A DNA stretch of 64,000 nucleotides from Cephalotus follicularis (taxonomy: Eukaryota > Streptophyta > Magnoliopsida > Oxalidales > Cephalotaceae). Below are positions 34,341-44,868 of the stretch, piece after piece; position 1 is the first letter of the stretch, and each line of letters opens with the position of its first letter. The position numbers were made by a program, and so were the translations under genes. The notes below the pieces were generated by a model. The model saw only the letters and a program-made list of their open reading frames with translations. It was not told where the DNA came from and ran no database searches. The stretch lies in contig BDDD01001652.1 in the NCBI GenBank assembly GCA_001972305.1, positions 129,531 through 193,530 on the forward strand, in the 5' to 3' direction.

Positions 34341-34846
34341 AAACAGATTGATTAATGATAAAATAAAATGAAAAATGACTTTATCCTCACTGTCAGACGG
34401 ATGAACCGACTATATCGATGGATAAGTTAAAACAATTGTTTTGCCTTAATTCAAGGAATCTTACCAGAACAGTTGCTAGAAAACTCAATGAATAGTGGCT
34501 AAATAGATGAACAGTTGCATAAATAGTTGACAAAAAATAATGAATAGTTAAACAGAAAAGTACTTGAATTTCTTTAATCACATGAAATTCATACAATACT
34601 CACAATGATTGGTTGCCGAAACTATGTCGGAATGCTTACAATACTTGGAGGTGTGGTTACAAATACTGGAGGACGGTTACAACTCAAGTGTTTACACTCG
34701 GGCTCTAAGTGTTTACAACTAGAGAAGGAATGGTTACAGTACTGAAATGGTTACAGTGGGATCTTGGTTTGAAATGGTTGGAATGGCTTGAAGAATTTCT
34801 TTAAGAGCTTCGGGAAATAGTTCTGGCAAAATTTTGCTCTCCCTGA
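34341..34846. other. Unassigned AT-rich spacer between divergent viral fragments
   Basis: No gene. The motif GGTTACA(A/G) recurs about five times between 34650 and 34760. It may be viral non-coding sequence (inference from position). Confidence 0.35.
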
Positions 34847-35271
34847 ATGAATGAAATTATTAAATCATTAAAGGTAAAAAATGAAGGAATTACAACAAAA
34901 ATATTTCAAAGAAAAATTTTATTTGCTTTTAATGAAAAACCAATTACTAAAGAAATTAAATTTTTAAAAGCATTATCCATATTTAAAGAACATTCAATAA
35001 ATTTGATAAAAACGAAAGAAAATCATTTTTATTTTATGAAACAAGAAATATCAAATCAAAAACTTAAACAACAATTACAAACTTTACAAAATCAAGAAAA
35101 AAATTAATTCATTAAAAAATAACATAACCAATAATGTTTGTTCAGACCTTCCCGATGCCTTTTGGTATAAGAAAAGACATGTGGTATCCTTACCATATGA
35201 AAAAGATTTCTCTGAACGAAACATTCTCATTAAAGCAAGACCAATTCAAATGACACATGAATTAATGGTAT
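34847..35271 (+). pseudogene. Endogenous caulimovirid, second copy on the plus strand (protease-RT linker)
   Basis: The frame 34847-35107 and the following segment (SLPYEKDFSER, then a HELM motif) repeat, on the opposite strand, what is seen at about 31470-31900. It is cut by the assembly gap at 35272. The two viral copies diverge from each other. Confidence 0.75.
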
Positions 35272-35516
35272 NNNNNNNNNNNNNNNNNNNNNNNNNNNNN
35301 NNNNNNNNNNNNNNNNNNNNNNNNNNNNNNNNNNNNNNNNNNNNNNNNNNNNNNNNNNNNNNNNNNNNNNNNNNNNNNNNNNNNNNNNNNNNNNNNNNNN
35401 NNNNNNNNNNNNNNNNNNNNNNNNNNNNNNNNNNNNNNNNNNNNNNNNNNNNNNNNNNNNNNNNNNNNNNNNNNNNNNNNNNNNNNNNNNNNNNNNNNNN
35501 NNNNNNNNNNNNNNNN
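35272..35516. other. Assembly gap (245 N)
   Basis: Unresolved bases. Any reading frame drawn through it is meaningless. The gap falls between a viral fragment and LTR M. Confidence 0.99.
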
Positions 35517-35938
35517 TATAGTCAGATATCAAGAATACCACAAAGGGTATAAACAGTACAGTTGTCCAAAGACCAGTGGGTGTCACACGTCGCTATCTCC
35601 TAGCCCCAACGATGCTCCACCTAACTATCACCATACACTCCGATGATGACAGAAAAGGTAAACAATATTGCCGGCATTTATGGGCAATTAACAGTCACGA
35701 TCTACATTGCAGATAAGTTTGGTGTAAAATCACTAGCCAATTCCTGGCACCTAGGTCCACCTCCGTAGTCAGTGATACACTCCAATCACTAGACTAAAAG
35801 ACTATGAATCACAAACAATTCAGTTATCACATATATAATGTAATATAAACAGCAATTCTCATTGGTAGAGAAAACAGTATAACAGTAACAGTGGTTCTCC
35901 TTAGAGAAAACAGTACAGTGGAAAACGTTCATTTGTGC
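35517..35938 (-). repeat. Element M LTR, segment 2
   Basis: It aligns with the reverse complement of LTR G around 37780-38400, including the TACATTATATATG segment, and carries hairpins such as AGTGAT/ATCACT (35771-35790) and GCCA-ATTCC-TGGC (about 35739). It ends at the ATATA target site of G. Confidence 0.75.
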
Positions 35939-35943
35939 ATATA
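35939..35943. other. Target-site duplication of element G (left)
   Basis: ATATA, matched by ATATA at 51511-51515 after the 3' LTR. LTR M reads on continuously if G is removed. Confidence 0.85.
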
Positions 35944-36089
35944 TGTAACGCCCGGAATTTCCATTTAATGTATTACTGGAAATTCCTTTGTGACTAAATG
36001 AGAATTATGGATTTCAACTCATGGAGTTGGATTTGGAATGGAAAGTGTTAAGGAATATGGTGTTGGAAAGGAAATGCAAAAATAAGGGT

Positions 36090-36370
36090 TTTGAGCGTCG
36101 ACACCAAGAAATGGCGTCAACGCCAAAGAAGGCACACTGTGATTAAGGCTTCAGGCTTTAAAACGTCGATGACATGAAGTGACGTTGACGCCAAGTAATA
36201 AAGGGCACGCTTAAGACTCCTTGCCTTGAGACGTCGACGCCAAGTAGTGACGTCAACGCACACCGATCGAGAACTAAAGGGTTAGGTGTTAACACAGCTT
36301 GAAGAACCTGTTAATGCCAAGGAAGAGAGTCAACGCGTCAACACGCATCGTGGACATTGACGGCAAAAAC
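36090..36370 (+). repeat. GTCGACGCC array 1 in LTR G
   Basis: About ten copies of CGTCGACGCC or decayed forms (GTCAACGCC, GTTGACGCC, GTCGATG) in 280 bases, at irregular 15-35-base intervals. Confidence 0.78.
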
Positions 36371-36894
36371 TTTCAGTGGAATAAGACAAAATGCTGACAG
36401 AAGATGCGTGAAGAACAAGGGGGAGATACTTTATCTCTTCCCCATGCTCTGCAGTGACATAAAGAGAAGGGAGAGTGACTGATGGCATCACATCGGCCGA
36501 GAGAAGAAGAAGAGGGAAAGAGAGGGAGAGCCACACTCTCCATGGTTGAACTGGTGTAAAAGCTTAAAGGCTAAGGAATCGGGAGCTCGAACTTGGAGCT
36601 ACTGTGCTAAACTTGGGAGCACGAAGCTACTGGCTGGTGGGACTCAAAGAGGTGGACTTCGATTCATAACTTGGGATCTAAGGTAGGGACTATATACTTG
36701 TATTTTGAGTTCAAAAATAGTGGATGTTCATTTGGTAAACTGCATGAGTGTTGGATTTTGTCTGCGCGTGTTAAGGTTGCCATAAACTGTATACATGACG
36801 TGACTGGGAGTGAAAATGGGTTGATTTGCATGTGTTGCATGCATGATTCTTGCTGGATCGACACACTGGGGCGTTGTGGTATTGTGCTAGTTTG

Positions 36895-37480
36895 ACAGAC
36901 GTCGACGCCTAGAGGGAAGACGTCAACGCCTTGGCTTGTTATACAGGGAAGAAGACGCTTTAAGCGTCGACGAGAATGTTACATGTTAATGTCTTAATGG
37001 GATAATTGATAGTTTACTTGTTGGTGTTTGATTCTCGTCGACACCAAGGAAGGATAACGTTGATGTTTAAAGCTAATGCTTTAGAAACCGTTAACGCCGA
37101 TAGTTGACGTTGACGCGTAAGGTTCCTACCTAATGCGTCGATGCTAAGGAGAAGTGTTAACGCTTAAGGTTCCTACCTTAACGCGTGGGTGTCTAGCGGT
37201 AATGTTGATGCCAATGGTACACGTTGACGCGTAAGGTTCCTACCTAACGCATCGACGCTAAGTGAAGTTTTAACGCGTAAGGCTTCCATGCTACACGTCG
37301 ACTCCATTGATATACGTTGACGCCTAAAGGACTGTTGTGAGTGATAGGCATGGAATGTGCATTGATGCTTAAGGATACTATCTACACGTCGATGCCTAGG
37401 TTATACATCGACGCCATAAGGACTGTTTTATACGTTAATGCCGTTGATACACGTTGACGCCTTTTATGTATGTCAACGCC
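36895..37480 (+). repeat. GTCGACGCC array 2 in LTR G
   Basis: More than twenty copies of the same motif family, with companion AAGGTTCCTACCT units (an AGGT/ACCT inverted repeat) at about 37115, 37165 and 37230. The 3' LTR carries the matching block at 41560-42150. Confidence 0.8.
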
Positions 37481-37918
37481 AATATGTGTCATTTATGCAT
37501 ATGCGATTGTTAAGTGATTGTTTAATGATTGTTGATCCTTGGACTGCATATTGCTATCGTTATAGATGCTTATATCTATCAAGTATTCTCAAATACTAGT
37601 GTTTAAAGTGTTTTGAAGGACTTCAACAACTGAGTGCTATAAGCACCATTTATTATTAGTGTTAGAAGGTATTTCACAGATAAATACTATTGTTCAAGTG
37701 TTTTCCCGAAAGGAAAAATGATAAAGTGTTTAAAGTGTTCAAGTGGTTCTCTGATAATGAGAACAAGTGATAAGTGAAAGTGTTTTTATGCCATTGAGCT
37801 AAAAGTGTTTTATCGTATTCTCTACCAAGAGTACTTATTGTTATATTACATTATATATGTAATATATGTATTGAACTATACTGTTGTGAATTGATTGATT
37901 GAAATGGGAATTTCACAT

Positions 37919-38305
37919 TAGTTACTAAACACTGAGTGGAAGTAACTAGGAATTTCGAATGAGTGAGCTGCTAAACACTGAGTGGAAGCGGCTAGGGTTT
38001 CCTGTACAAAGGTTACTAAACGCAGAGCGGAAGTAATCAGGCTACTAAACACAGAGTGGAAGTAGCTAGGGACTCCCACGCAGAGCGGAAGTAACCGGAT
38101 TACTAAACACAGAGTGGAAGCAAACGGGTGCTAAACATAGAGTGGAAGCATCCCTAAACTTGATTGAGTGTATTGTTCGTCCTTGTGACATGAGTGATTG
38201 ATTGTTGTGGTGGTTATTAAACACAGAGCGGAAGTAACTGGGTTGCTAAACACAGAGTGGAAGTGACCGGGTGCTAAACATAGAGTGGAAGCATCCCCGT
38301 ATAGA
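37919..38305 (+). repeat. Covarying hairpin array in LTR G (about 10 units)
   Basis: Units pair an outer stem with an inner 3-bp stem capped by AGA or TGA. Examples: TAGTTACT/AGTAACTA with CAC/GTG (37919-37948); GGTTACT/AGTAATC with CGC/GCG (38011-38038); GCTACT/AGTAGC with CAC/GTG (38041-38066); GGGTGCT/AGCATCC with CAT/GTG (38126-38153). Substitutions in one arm are mostly matched in the other or leave G-U pairs. Confidence 0.84.
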
Positions 38306-38581
38306 GTGTTGTCCTTTGAGACATGATTGATTGACTGAGTGATAGTTGTCCTATATGACATGATTGATTGACTGGAGTGCTGTCGTATGTGACATGACTG
38401 ATCGACTGATTGACTGTTGTCCTTTGTGACGTGATTGAATGACTGTTGTCTTGGTGACATGATTGATTGAATGACTGTTGTCCTATGGGACATGATTGAC
38501 TGGACTGGATTGGTTGTCCTTGAGACATGATTAAGTGATTTCATGGTTGTAGGCACTTGGCATGGTTGCTTACCTATTGAT

Positions 38582-38582
38582 T

Positions 38583-38631
<49 letters not shown>

Positions 38632-38632
38632 G
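38582..38632 (+). repeat. (CA)n(TA)n microsatellite in LTR G
   Basis: Pure CA then TA dinucleotides. The 3' LTR has a shorter allele at 51064-51090. Confidence 0.9.
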
Positions 38633-39051
38633 ATATATTGCATTGTGAATGCATTCATCACATGGAGTTTATTATAGTTGATCCCAAGTGCATTTATATT
38701 TTCTCTACTTAGCCTGTGGTTTGGCTAGCCCCTTACAATTTTATATTGAAGTGAAGGATCGCATGAGCTATTGGAGCTGTACTTGGAGAGCTTCTATTTG
38801 GCTAAGGTTGTTTTAAGTGTATCGCATTATATAATCATGCTCTGTTGTGTTGTATTTACATTTCTGATATGTAAAATATAACAAGTATTGTAATGAGTTA
38901 TGCATGTAGTATAGGCTGCATGCGAATACTTTTAAATGATCCAGTATATTAATGCTTCCACAAAGGTTTTACATTTATGACTTTTTGGTAAATATTGGAT
39001 TAAACTGATAACCATATATATGTTGTTAATGGAAAACAGGGTGTGACAACA

Positions 39052-39063
39052 TGGTATCAAAGC
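39052..39063 (+). other. Element G primer binding site
   Basis: TGGTATCAAAGC lies three bases after the LTR, one mismatch from the initiator Met-tRNA PBS. Confidence 0.83.
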
Positions 39064-39155
39064 TTATTATTAAATAATCTATCGTTGGGATACTATCCTC
39101 GGCAAATAAGGAATTGTTTTCCTGGTGATTGATATCATTCCTTATAGGAAACATT

Positions 39156-40360
39156 ATGGATCTTCGAAGTGGTAGACGGGGAAGGCGTAGGACCGACGAA
39201 GGAGTCAATACCCCGCAAGTGAATGAGGAAAGAAATACTCCACAAGTGTATGAAGGAGTGAATGTTCTGCAAATGAATGAAGGAGGGAATGTCCCACCAG
39301 TGCACGATGAGAGGAGTACTTTCGATCGCATGGCGGATCTTTTTCAATAGCAGATGCAAGCCAATGTGGTGAATATGGAATGGTTGCGGCAATTGTGTGA
39401 TACTAACCAAGCCTACCAGCGAGCTCCTGAAGTTTATCATGCTGGTGGATTTGGGAGAAATTTGGAGAGGTTCATGAGGCAGAATCCTCCGATGTTCAAA
39501 GGTGAGCTTGATGCCACCATAACGGAGCGATGGATGAAAGATATGGAGAAAATATTTGCTGCTCTCGAGTGTACTGATGAGCAAAACTGAATTTTGCTGT
39601 GTACCGCTTATGGGGAGAAGCTACCCATTGGTGGGAAATGATTGAAGCATAGTGGGAATCTCTTGATCTTGATAGGACTTGGGACATATTTCAGTCCGAG
39701 TTCTCTGAAACTTATATTCCACAGATGGAGCGTGACCAGAGGGAGACTGAATTGTTGGAGTTATGTCAGGAAGACATGACGGTAGCTCAATACCAGACTA
39801 AATTTATTGAAATGACAAGGCACACGCCCTATCTAGTAGAGGGTGAATCAAGGAAGATCCGAAGGTTTTTAAAGGGTTTGAGGTTTGACATCAGATCTAA
39901 GCTGGTAGTGTTACAGCTGGGTTCTTTTGAGGAACTTACAGAGAAGGCTAGAATTCTGGAGGCCGACATTAATGAACGGAGGGTGGAGAGATCTCTCACT
40001 ACTCAGTTGAGACCTGCTTCTTCACACAGACAGGGAAGTTATAATCATGTTGGGTCATCTAAGACTGCTACTCAAGGTACTCCTAGTCAGGGGAGTAATG
40101 TCAGATCTGAAGCTTGTTCTCATTGTGGCCGTAAAAGCCATCGACTGGAGGATTGTTGTTTGAAAAATGGGCTATGCATGAAGTGCGGAACATCTGACCA
40201 TTTCGCAAAGGATTGTCCAACAAGGCAAGTGATGGTGCCTACTGGACCTACAAGTGATAGTGGTGCTACAGCTAGACCTTCACAGCGGAGATATACCGGC
40301 AAAAGCATCATGAGAGGTAAGGTTTCACTCTTAATTTTGAAGTCTACTTATGATTTCTAA
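39156..40360 (+). pseudogene. gag: Element G gag
   Basis: ATG 39156 (MDLRSGRRGRRRTDEG) resembles the basic start of gag in A and N. Conserved parts: FGRNLERFMRQNPPMFKGEL (39450-39510), [10 protein letters not shown] (about 39610-39640), RKIRRFLKGLRFDIRSKL (about 39850-39905), and two intact CCHC knuckles, CSHCGRKSHRLEDC and CMKCGTSDHFAKDC (40113-40215). Defects: amber at 39348-39350 in place of Gln, a shift near 39588, a stop near 39652. It ends at RGKVSLLILK, where protease begins in A and N, so pol is missing from the gag-protease boundary on. Confidence 0.87.
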
Positions 40361-40607
40361 GGTACATTGTACTGTTGTTGATTGAAAGTATCGTTAATTG
40401 ATTAGATTGTCCATAGTTGTCAGTTAGTGAACACTATTGAATATAAAGTTAGAACCTTCGGGGGCTAACTAGCAGGTGCGAGAATGAATGAATGACTGGG
40501 TTAATGGTCTAATGAACGATTGAATGATTGGATGGGTGACTGAGGGAACCCATTTGTTATAGGAAAGTTAAAAATTCGAGGACGAATTTCTTTGAAGGAG
40601 GAGTGAA
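40361..40607 (+). other. Element G 3' tail and polypurine tract
   Basis: No gene. AATTCGAGGACGAATTTC (about 40573-40590) resembles the end of Tekay/Del integrase genes, and TTGAAGGAGGAGTGAA precedes the LTR as the polypurine tract. Confidence 0.65.
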
Positions 40608-42432
40608 TGTAACGCCCGAAATTTCCATTTAATGAATTACTGGAAATTCTGTTGTGACTAAATGAGAATTATGGATTTCAACTCATGGAGTTGGATTTGG
40701 AATGGAAAGAGTTAAGGAATATGGTGCTGGAAAGGAAATGCAAAAACAAGGGTATTGAGCGTCGACGCCAAGAAATGGCGTCAACGCCAAGAAATGGCGT
40801 CAACGCCAAATAAGGCACACTACGCTTAACGCTTTAGGCTTTAAAACGTCGATGCCATGAAGTGACATCGATGCCAAGTAATGAAGGGCGCGCTTAAGGC
40901 TCCTTGCCTTGAGAAATCGACGCCAAGTAGTGATGTCGATGCCCACCGATCGAGAACAAAAGGGTTAGGTATTAATGCAGATCGCAAAACCTGTTAACGC
41001 CAAGGAAGTCGTGGACGTTGACACCAAAAACTGTCGGTAGAATAAGACAAAACGCTTACAGAAGATACGTGAAGGACAAGGGGGAGTACTTTATCTCTTC
41101 CCCATGCTCTGCAGTGACATAAAGAGAAGGGAGAGTGACTGATGGCATCATATCGACCAAGAGAAGAAGAAGAGGGAAAGAGAGGGAGAGCCACACTCTC
41201 CATGGTTGAACTGGTGTAAAAGCTTGAAGGCTAAGGAATCAGGAGCTCAAACATGGAGCTGCTGTGCCGGACCTGAGAGCAGGAAGCTACTGGCCGGTGG
41301 GACTCAAAGAGGTGGACTTTGTTTCCTAACTTGGGATCTAAGGTAGGGACTGTATACTTGGATTTTGAGTTCAAAAATAGTGGATGTTCATTTGGTAAAC
41401 TGCATGAGTGTTGGATTGTGTCTGTGCGTGTTAAGGTTGCCATAAACTGTATACATGACGTGACTAGGAGTGAAAATGGGTTGATTTGCATGTGTTGCAT
41501 GCATGATTCTTGCTGGATCGACACACTGGGGTGTTGTGGTACTGTTCTGCTTCGACAAACGTCGATGCCTAGAGGGAAGACGTCAACACCTTGTCCTGTT
41601 ATACAGGGAAGAAGACGCTTTAAGCGTCAACGCCAATGTTACACGTTAATGCCTTACTAGGATAATTGATAGTTTACCTGTTGGTGTTTGATTCTCATCG
41701 AAGCCAAGGAAGGATAACATTGACGTTTAAAGCTACTGCTTTCGAAAATGTCGACGCCAATAGTTGACGTTGACGGGTAAGGTTCCTACCTAACGCATTG
41801 ATGCTAAGGAGAAGTGTTAACGATTAAGGTTCCTACCTTAACGCTGGGTGTCTAGTGGTAACGTTGACACCAATGGTACACGTTGACGCATAAGGTTCCT
41901 ACCTAACGCATTGACGCTAAGTGAAGTGTTAACGCGTAAGGCTTCCATGCTACACGTCAACTCCATTGATATACCTTGACGCCTAAAGGACTGTTATGAG
42001 TGATAAGCATGGAATGCGCATTGATGCTTAAGGATACTATCTACAAGTAGACTCCTAGGTTACACGTCGACGCCATAAGGATTGTTTTATATGTTAACGT
42101 CGTTGATACATGTTGACGCGATGGATGCACGTTGACGCCTTTTATGTACGTCGACGCCTATATGTGATGTTTATGCATATGCGATTGTTAAGTGATTGTT
42201 TAATGATTGTTGATGATTGTTGATCCTTGAACTGCATATTGCTATCGTTATAGATGCTTATATCTATCAGGTATTCTCAAATACTAGTGTTTAAAGTGTT
42301 TTCAAGGACTTCAACAACTGAGTGCTACAAGCTCCATTTATTGTTAGCGTTATAAGGTATTTCACATATAAATACTATTGTTCAAGTGTTTTCCCGAAAG
42401 GGAAAATGATAAAGTGTTTAAAGTGTTCAAGT
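40608..42432 (+). repeat. Element G 3' LTR, part 1
   Basis: It aligns with 35944-37740 of the 5' LTR and is interrupted at the AGT target (42430-42432) by element H. It resumes at 50227. Confidence 0.9.
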
Positions 42433-42800
42433 CACTACAAAAAAAGGGGCAACGACAAGGGCACGTCCCCTCGCCATTGACTCAACGGCGAGGGGAAGCC
42501 ACCCTTACCAATTTCCTCCTCGCCAGCCCCTACAGCGAGGTTATGGCGAGGGTACGGCGAGGGTGGAGTCCCCTGGCCATGCACTGCCCTCACTACAGAG
42601 AGGGTATGGCTAGGGCAGGCTCCCCTCGCCATGGCGAGGGGAGGTCGCTACCCTCGGCATACCCTCCCCATGGCGAGGGTATGGCTAGGGGCCCTCTTCT
42701 CCTCGGAGTGTCCCTCTCCTCACCACCCTCGCCGTGCCCTCGCCTATGTTTGCTACAGAATGCCCTCGCCTACGCCTTGCCATGCCCTCACCGAGCCCTC
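42433..42800. repeat. Left subterminal repeats of element H
   Basis: About 15 copies of CCTCGCC or its complement GGCGAGG, often as the palindrome CCCTCGCCATGGCGAGGG. In En/Spm such repeats bind the TnpA protein. The right end has the same motifs at 50070-50210. Confidence 0.85.
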
Positions 42801-43049
42801 GCCATTCTGCAGATTCTGCTGTAGGAACTATCAACAGAATCTATGCCCTAAACTCCAAGCAAAACCTGCAATTCATTTCAGCAACAACCACAACCACAAT
42901 TTATATTTCACAATTCTCAGCAGTAGACACATTTCATTCATTCTTAACTAACAAAACAATGGAAAAAAGCTTTGTCAGCATTTTATAAAAGGATAATATG
43001 TCAAATACATTTACACACAATGTTAGAATATGTCAGATACAACAGACTA

Positions 43050-44715
43050 CTACTCGTCATCGCTATCGCTATCATCCGAATCTCCGGATGGCTGGAAGGC
43101 GGGGTGCCGAGACCGTGGCGAACTATGATCAGATGGTGTGTGTGTGGACTGAGACCCCATCATCTGCGTCATCTGAGCCATAAAAGTCTCCATCTTCGAC
43201 TCCATCCGGTCCAGCTGGCTCTGAAGGTCTGAGACTCTGTCCGACCCTGGGGTGCTTTGTGACGGGTGTGAAGTGAATGGGCAACTCTGACCTCCCACTC
43301 CCGACTGAGTACCTCAAAGTGCTTGTGGTAGCATCTTCGTGGAAGTCATGTAGTTCCCTAATCCACCGATCTTGCCCTTCCGCGGACCCGCAGTAGCCTC
43401 CGTCCATGCCACGATGTCGAAGGAAGCAGGCACCCTAGTACCGTCGGGCCCCTCCACAGTATCCGGCCCTGCAGCAACCCGGTACTTTTCCTACAAAAAA
43501 TACAAGATTAATCAGTTAAGTGATTAAACATATACAAGATTAATCAGTTAAGTGACACATTCATTTCAGTTTGTAACTCACCATCCTCTCCATCATAATA
43601 GGAGGTGGAAGAGTATCATCCCCCGCCTTCTTATGGGTGTCTAAGTATACATCCACATGCGGTTTCCCCTTGGCCCCCTGCAAGTCAACTGGTATTTCGA
43701 ATTAGTTTGAAACACAAATTAAGTTTATTAATCACCATAATCATAAATTTAGTTTATTACTTACCCCAATCTGTAGCTGTCTCTCCATCGTGTTACTGCC
43801 GCCAGTGTAGGTGGTGTGTGCTTCGTTCGCCCTATTGCCGGCATTTGTTCTTGGCTGCTTCTGAAAATCCTCGGACAACCACCTGTTCACCATTTTATCC
43901 CACACTGGCCGTGGTATCTCTGCAGGGCCATGCTGCATGCACTCTGGGCTCATCTGCTGCACCCCAACGCCCGTCATTGCCTTCCTCCTATAGTTACACA
44001 TCCATTTTGGGTAATTCTCCTACGCGTACTATAGAATGACAGTCTGTTGTGTGCATCAGAAGGAAGAAATTGGAAGTGCTCCTACAAAACATCAGTGTCA
44101 AAACAATTAGTGAGTAAAAAAAACTAAATAATATTTACGATAAATTGAAACAGTTTTACCCACCAATAGCTTCTCCCATAGTAGTTCCTTCTCTGAATCA
44201 GGTCACTGGCTCCAAGTGATCCATGGCTGTAGTATTCTGCTCTTGATGATGGACGCTATCGTGTTCTTCACGTCCATCTCCTCAAAACACCTGCAATTAA
44301 ACAAACAAATATTAGCACATACATCATAGGTTAGCTTTAAAAAAATGTACTTAAATTACTAGTCACTTTACCCATTCGGACTGATATGCCGAATAGGTCT
44401 AGCGTCAACCCTCTACGGGGGTAAGTCCGCCCCCCTACTAGCTCTCCTCCTCCGCCGCTGATGGGAACCTGATTCAAAAACATGGTTATGTTTCACTATA
44501 AACATATATAATAAAATATAACAAAAAAGCTTCGACAATACGAAAAACAGTTTAATGTCAAATATCGTGACATAACAAATTTCCTTACTAGCACTGGGAA
44601 CATCGATATCCTGCTCCTGTGACCCCAGCTCCAAGGAGCCCGGCTCAGGATGTGTAGATCCTGAGGGTGTGCTTGAGTCTCTAGGGACAGAGAGACGTGA
44701 GACTCTCCGAGGCAT
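43050..44715 (-). pseudogene. Element H gene 2: Transposase_24/TnpA-like protein, six probable exons
   Basis: Clean splice sites allow an exon model on the minus strand: about 44715-44590 (MPRRVSRLSVPRD), 44470-44371, 44290-44164 (MDVKNTIASIIKSRI), 44081-43765 (PRPVWDKMVNRWLSEDFQ, TYTGGSNTMERQLQ), 43677-43582 and 43490-43050 (LDRMESKMETFMAQMTQMM, acidic DDSDSDDE end). Donors such as GGG-GTAAGTAA (43764) and ATG-GTGAGT (43581) are near-consensus. The W-x8-W-type region and the following THTGGS-like motif identify the plant En/Spm accessory transposase. A TGA in exon 3, a frameshift near 44035 and a TGA near 43313 inactivate it. Confidence 0.78.
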
Positions 44716-44868
44716 ATCTACAAGAACTCACCATTTTTAAAAATGGTACAAACTACATACAGTTGTCCTACTATATATTATCAAATTACAAAATCGTGTC
44801 TTATTAGAACATTAAGAATACTATTGCAAACAGCACTTACTACATATACTACACTATTAACTTATAGT

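Larger units (their letters stand above)
35944..39048 (+). repeat. Element G 5' LTR (3.1 kb)
   Basis: It contains GTCGACGCC arrays (36090-36370, 36895-37480), a GAGA-rich segment (36465-36535), a hairpin array (37919-38305), GTCC/GGAC mini-hairpins (38170-38560), a CA/TA microsatellite (38582-38632) and the TTAGCCTGTGG block near its end. ORFs within it are not genes. Confidence 0.9.

Noticed and set aside
35181..35586. Long frames running through the N stretch
   Set aside because: The bases are unknown; the apparent frames are artefacts of the gap.
39348..39350. Programmed readthrough of the gag amber as a firm call
   Set aside because: The context is only partly like known leaky stops, and C-to-T decay at CHG sites explains it. 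It is kept as a question, not a feature.
42433..42800. CCCTCGCCATGGCGAGGG repeats as a CpG-island promoter of a host gene
   Set aside because: They sit at both ends of element H in mirrored fashion and are the subterminal repeats expected of a CACTA element.
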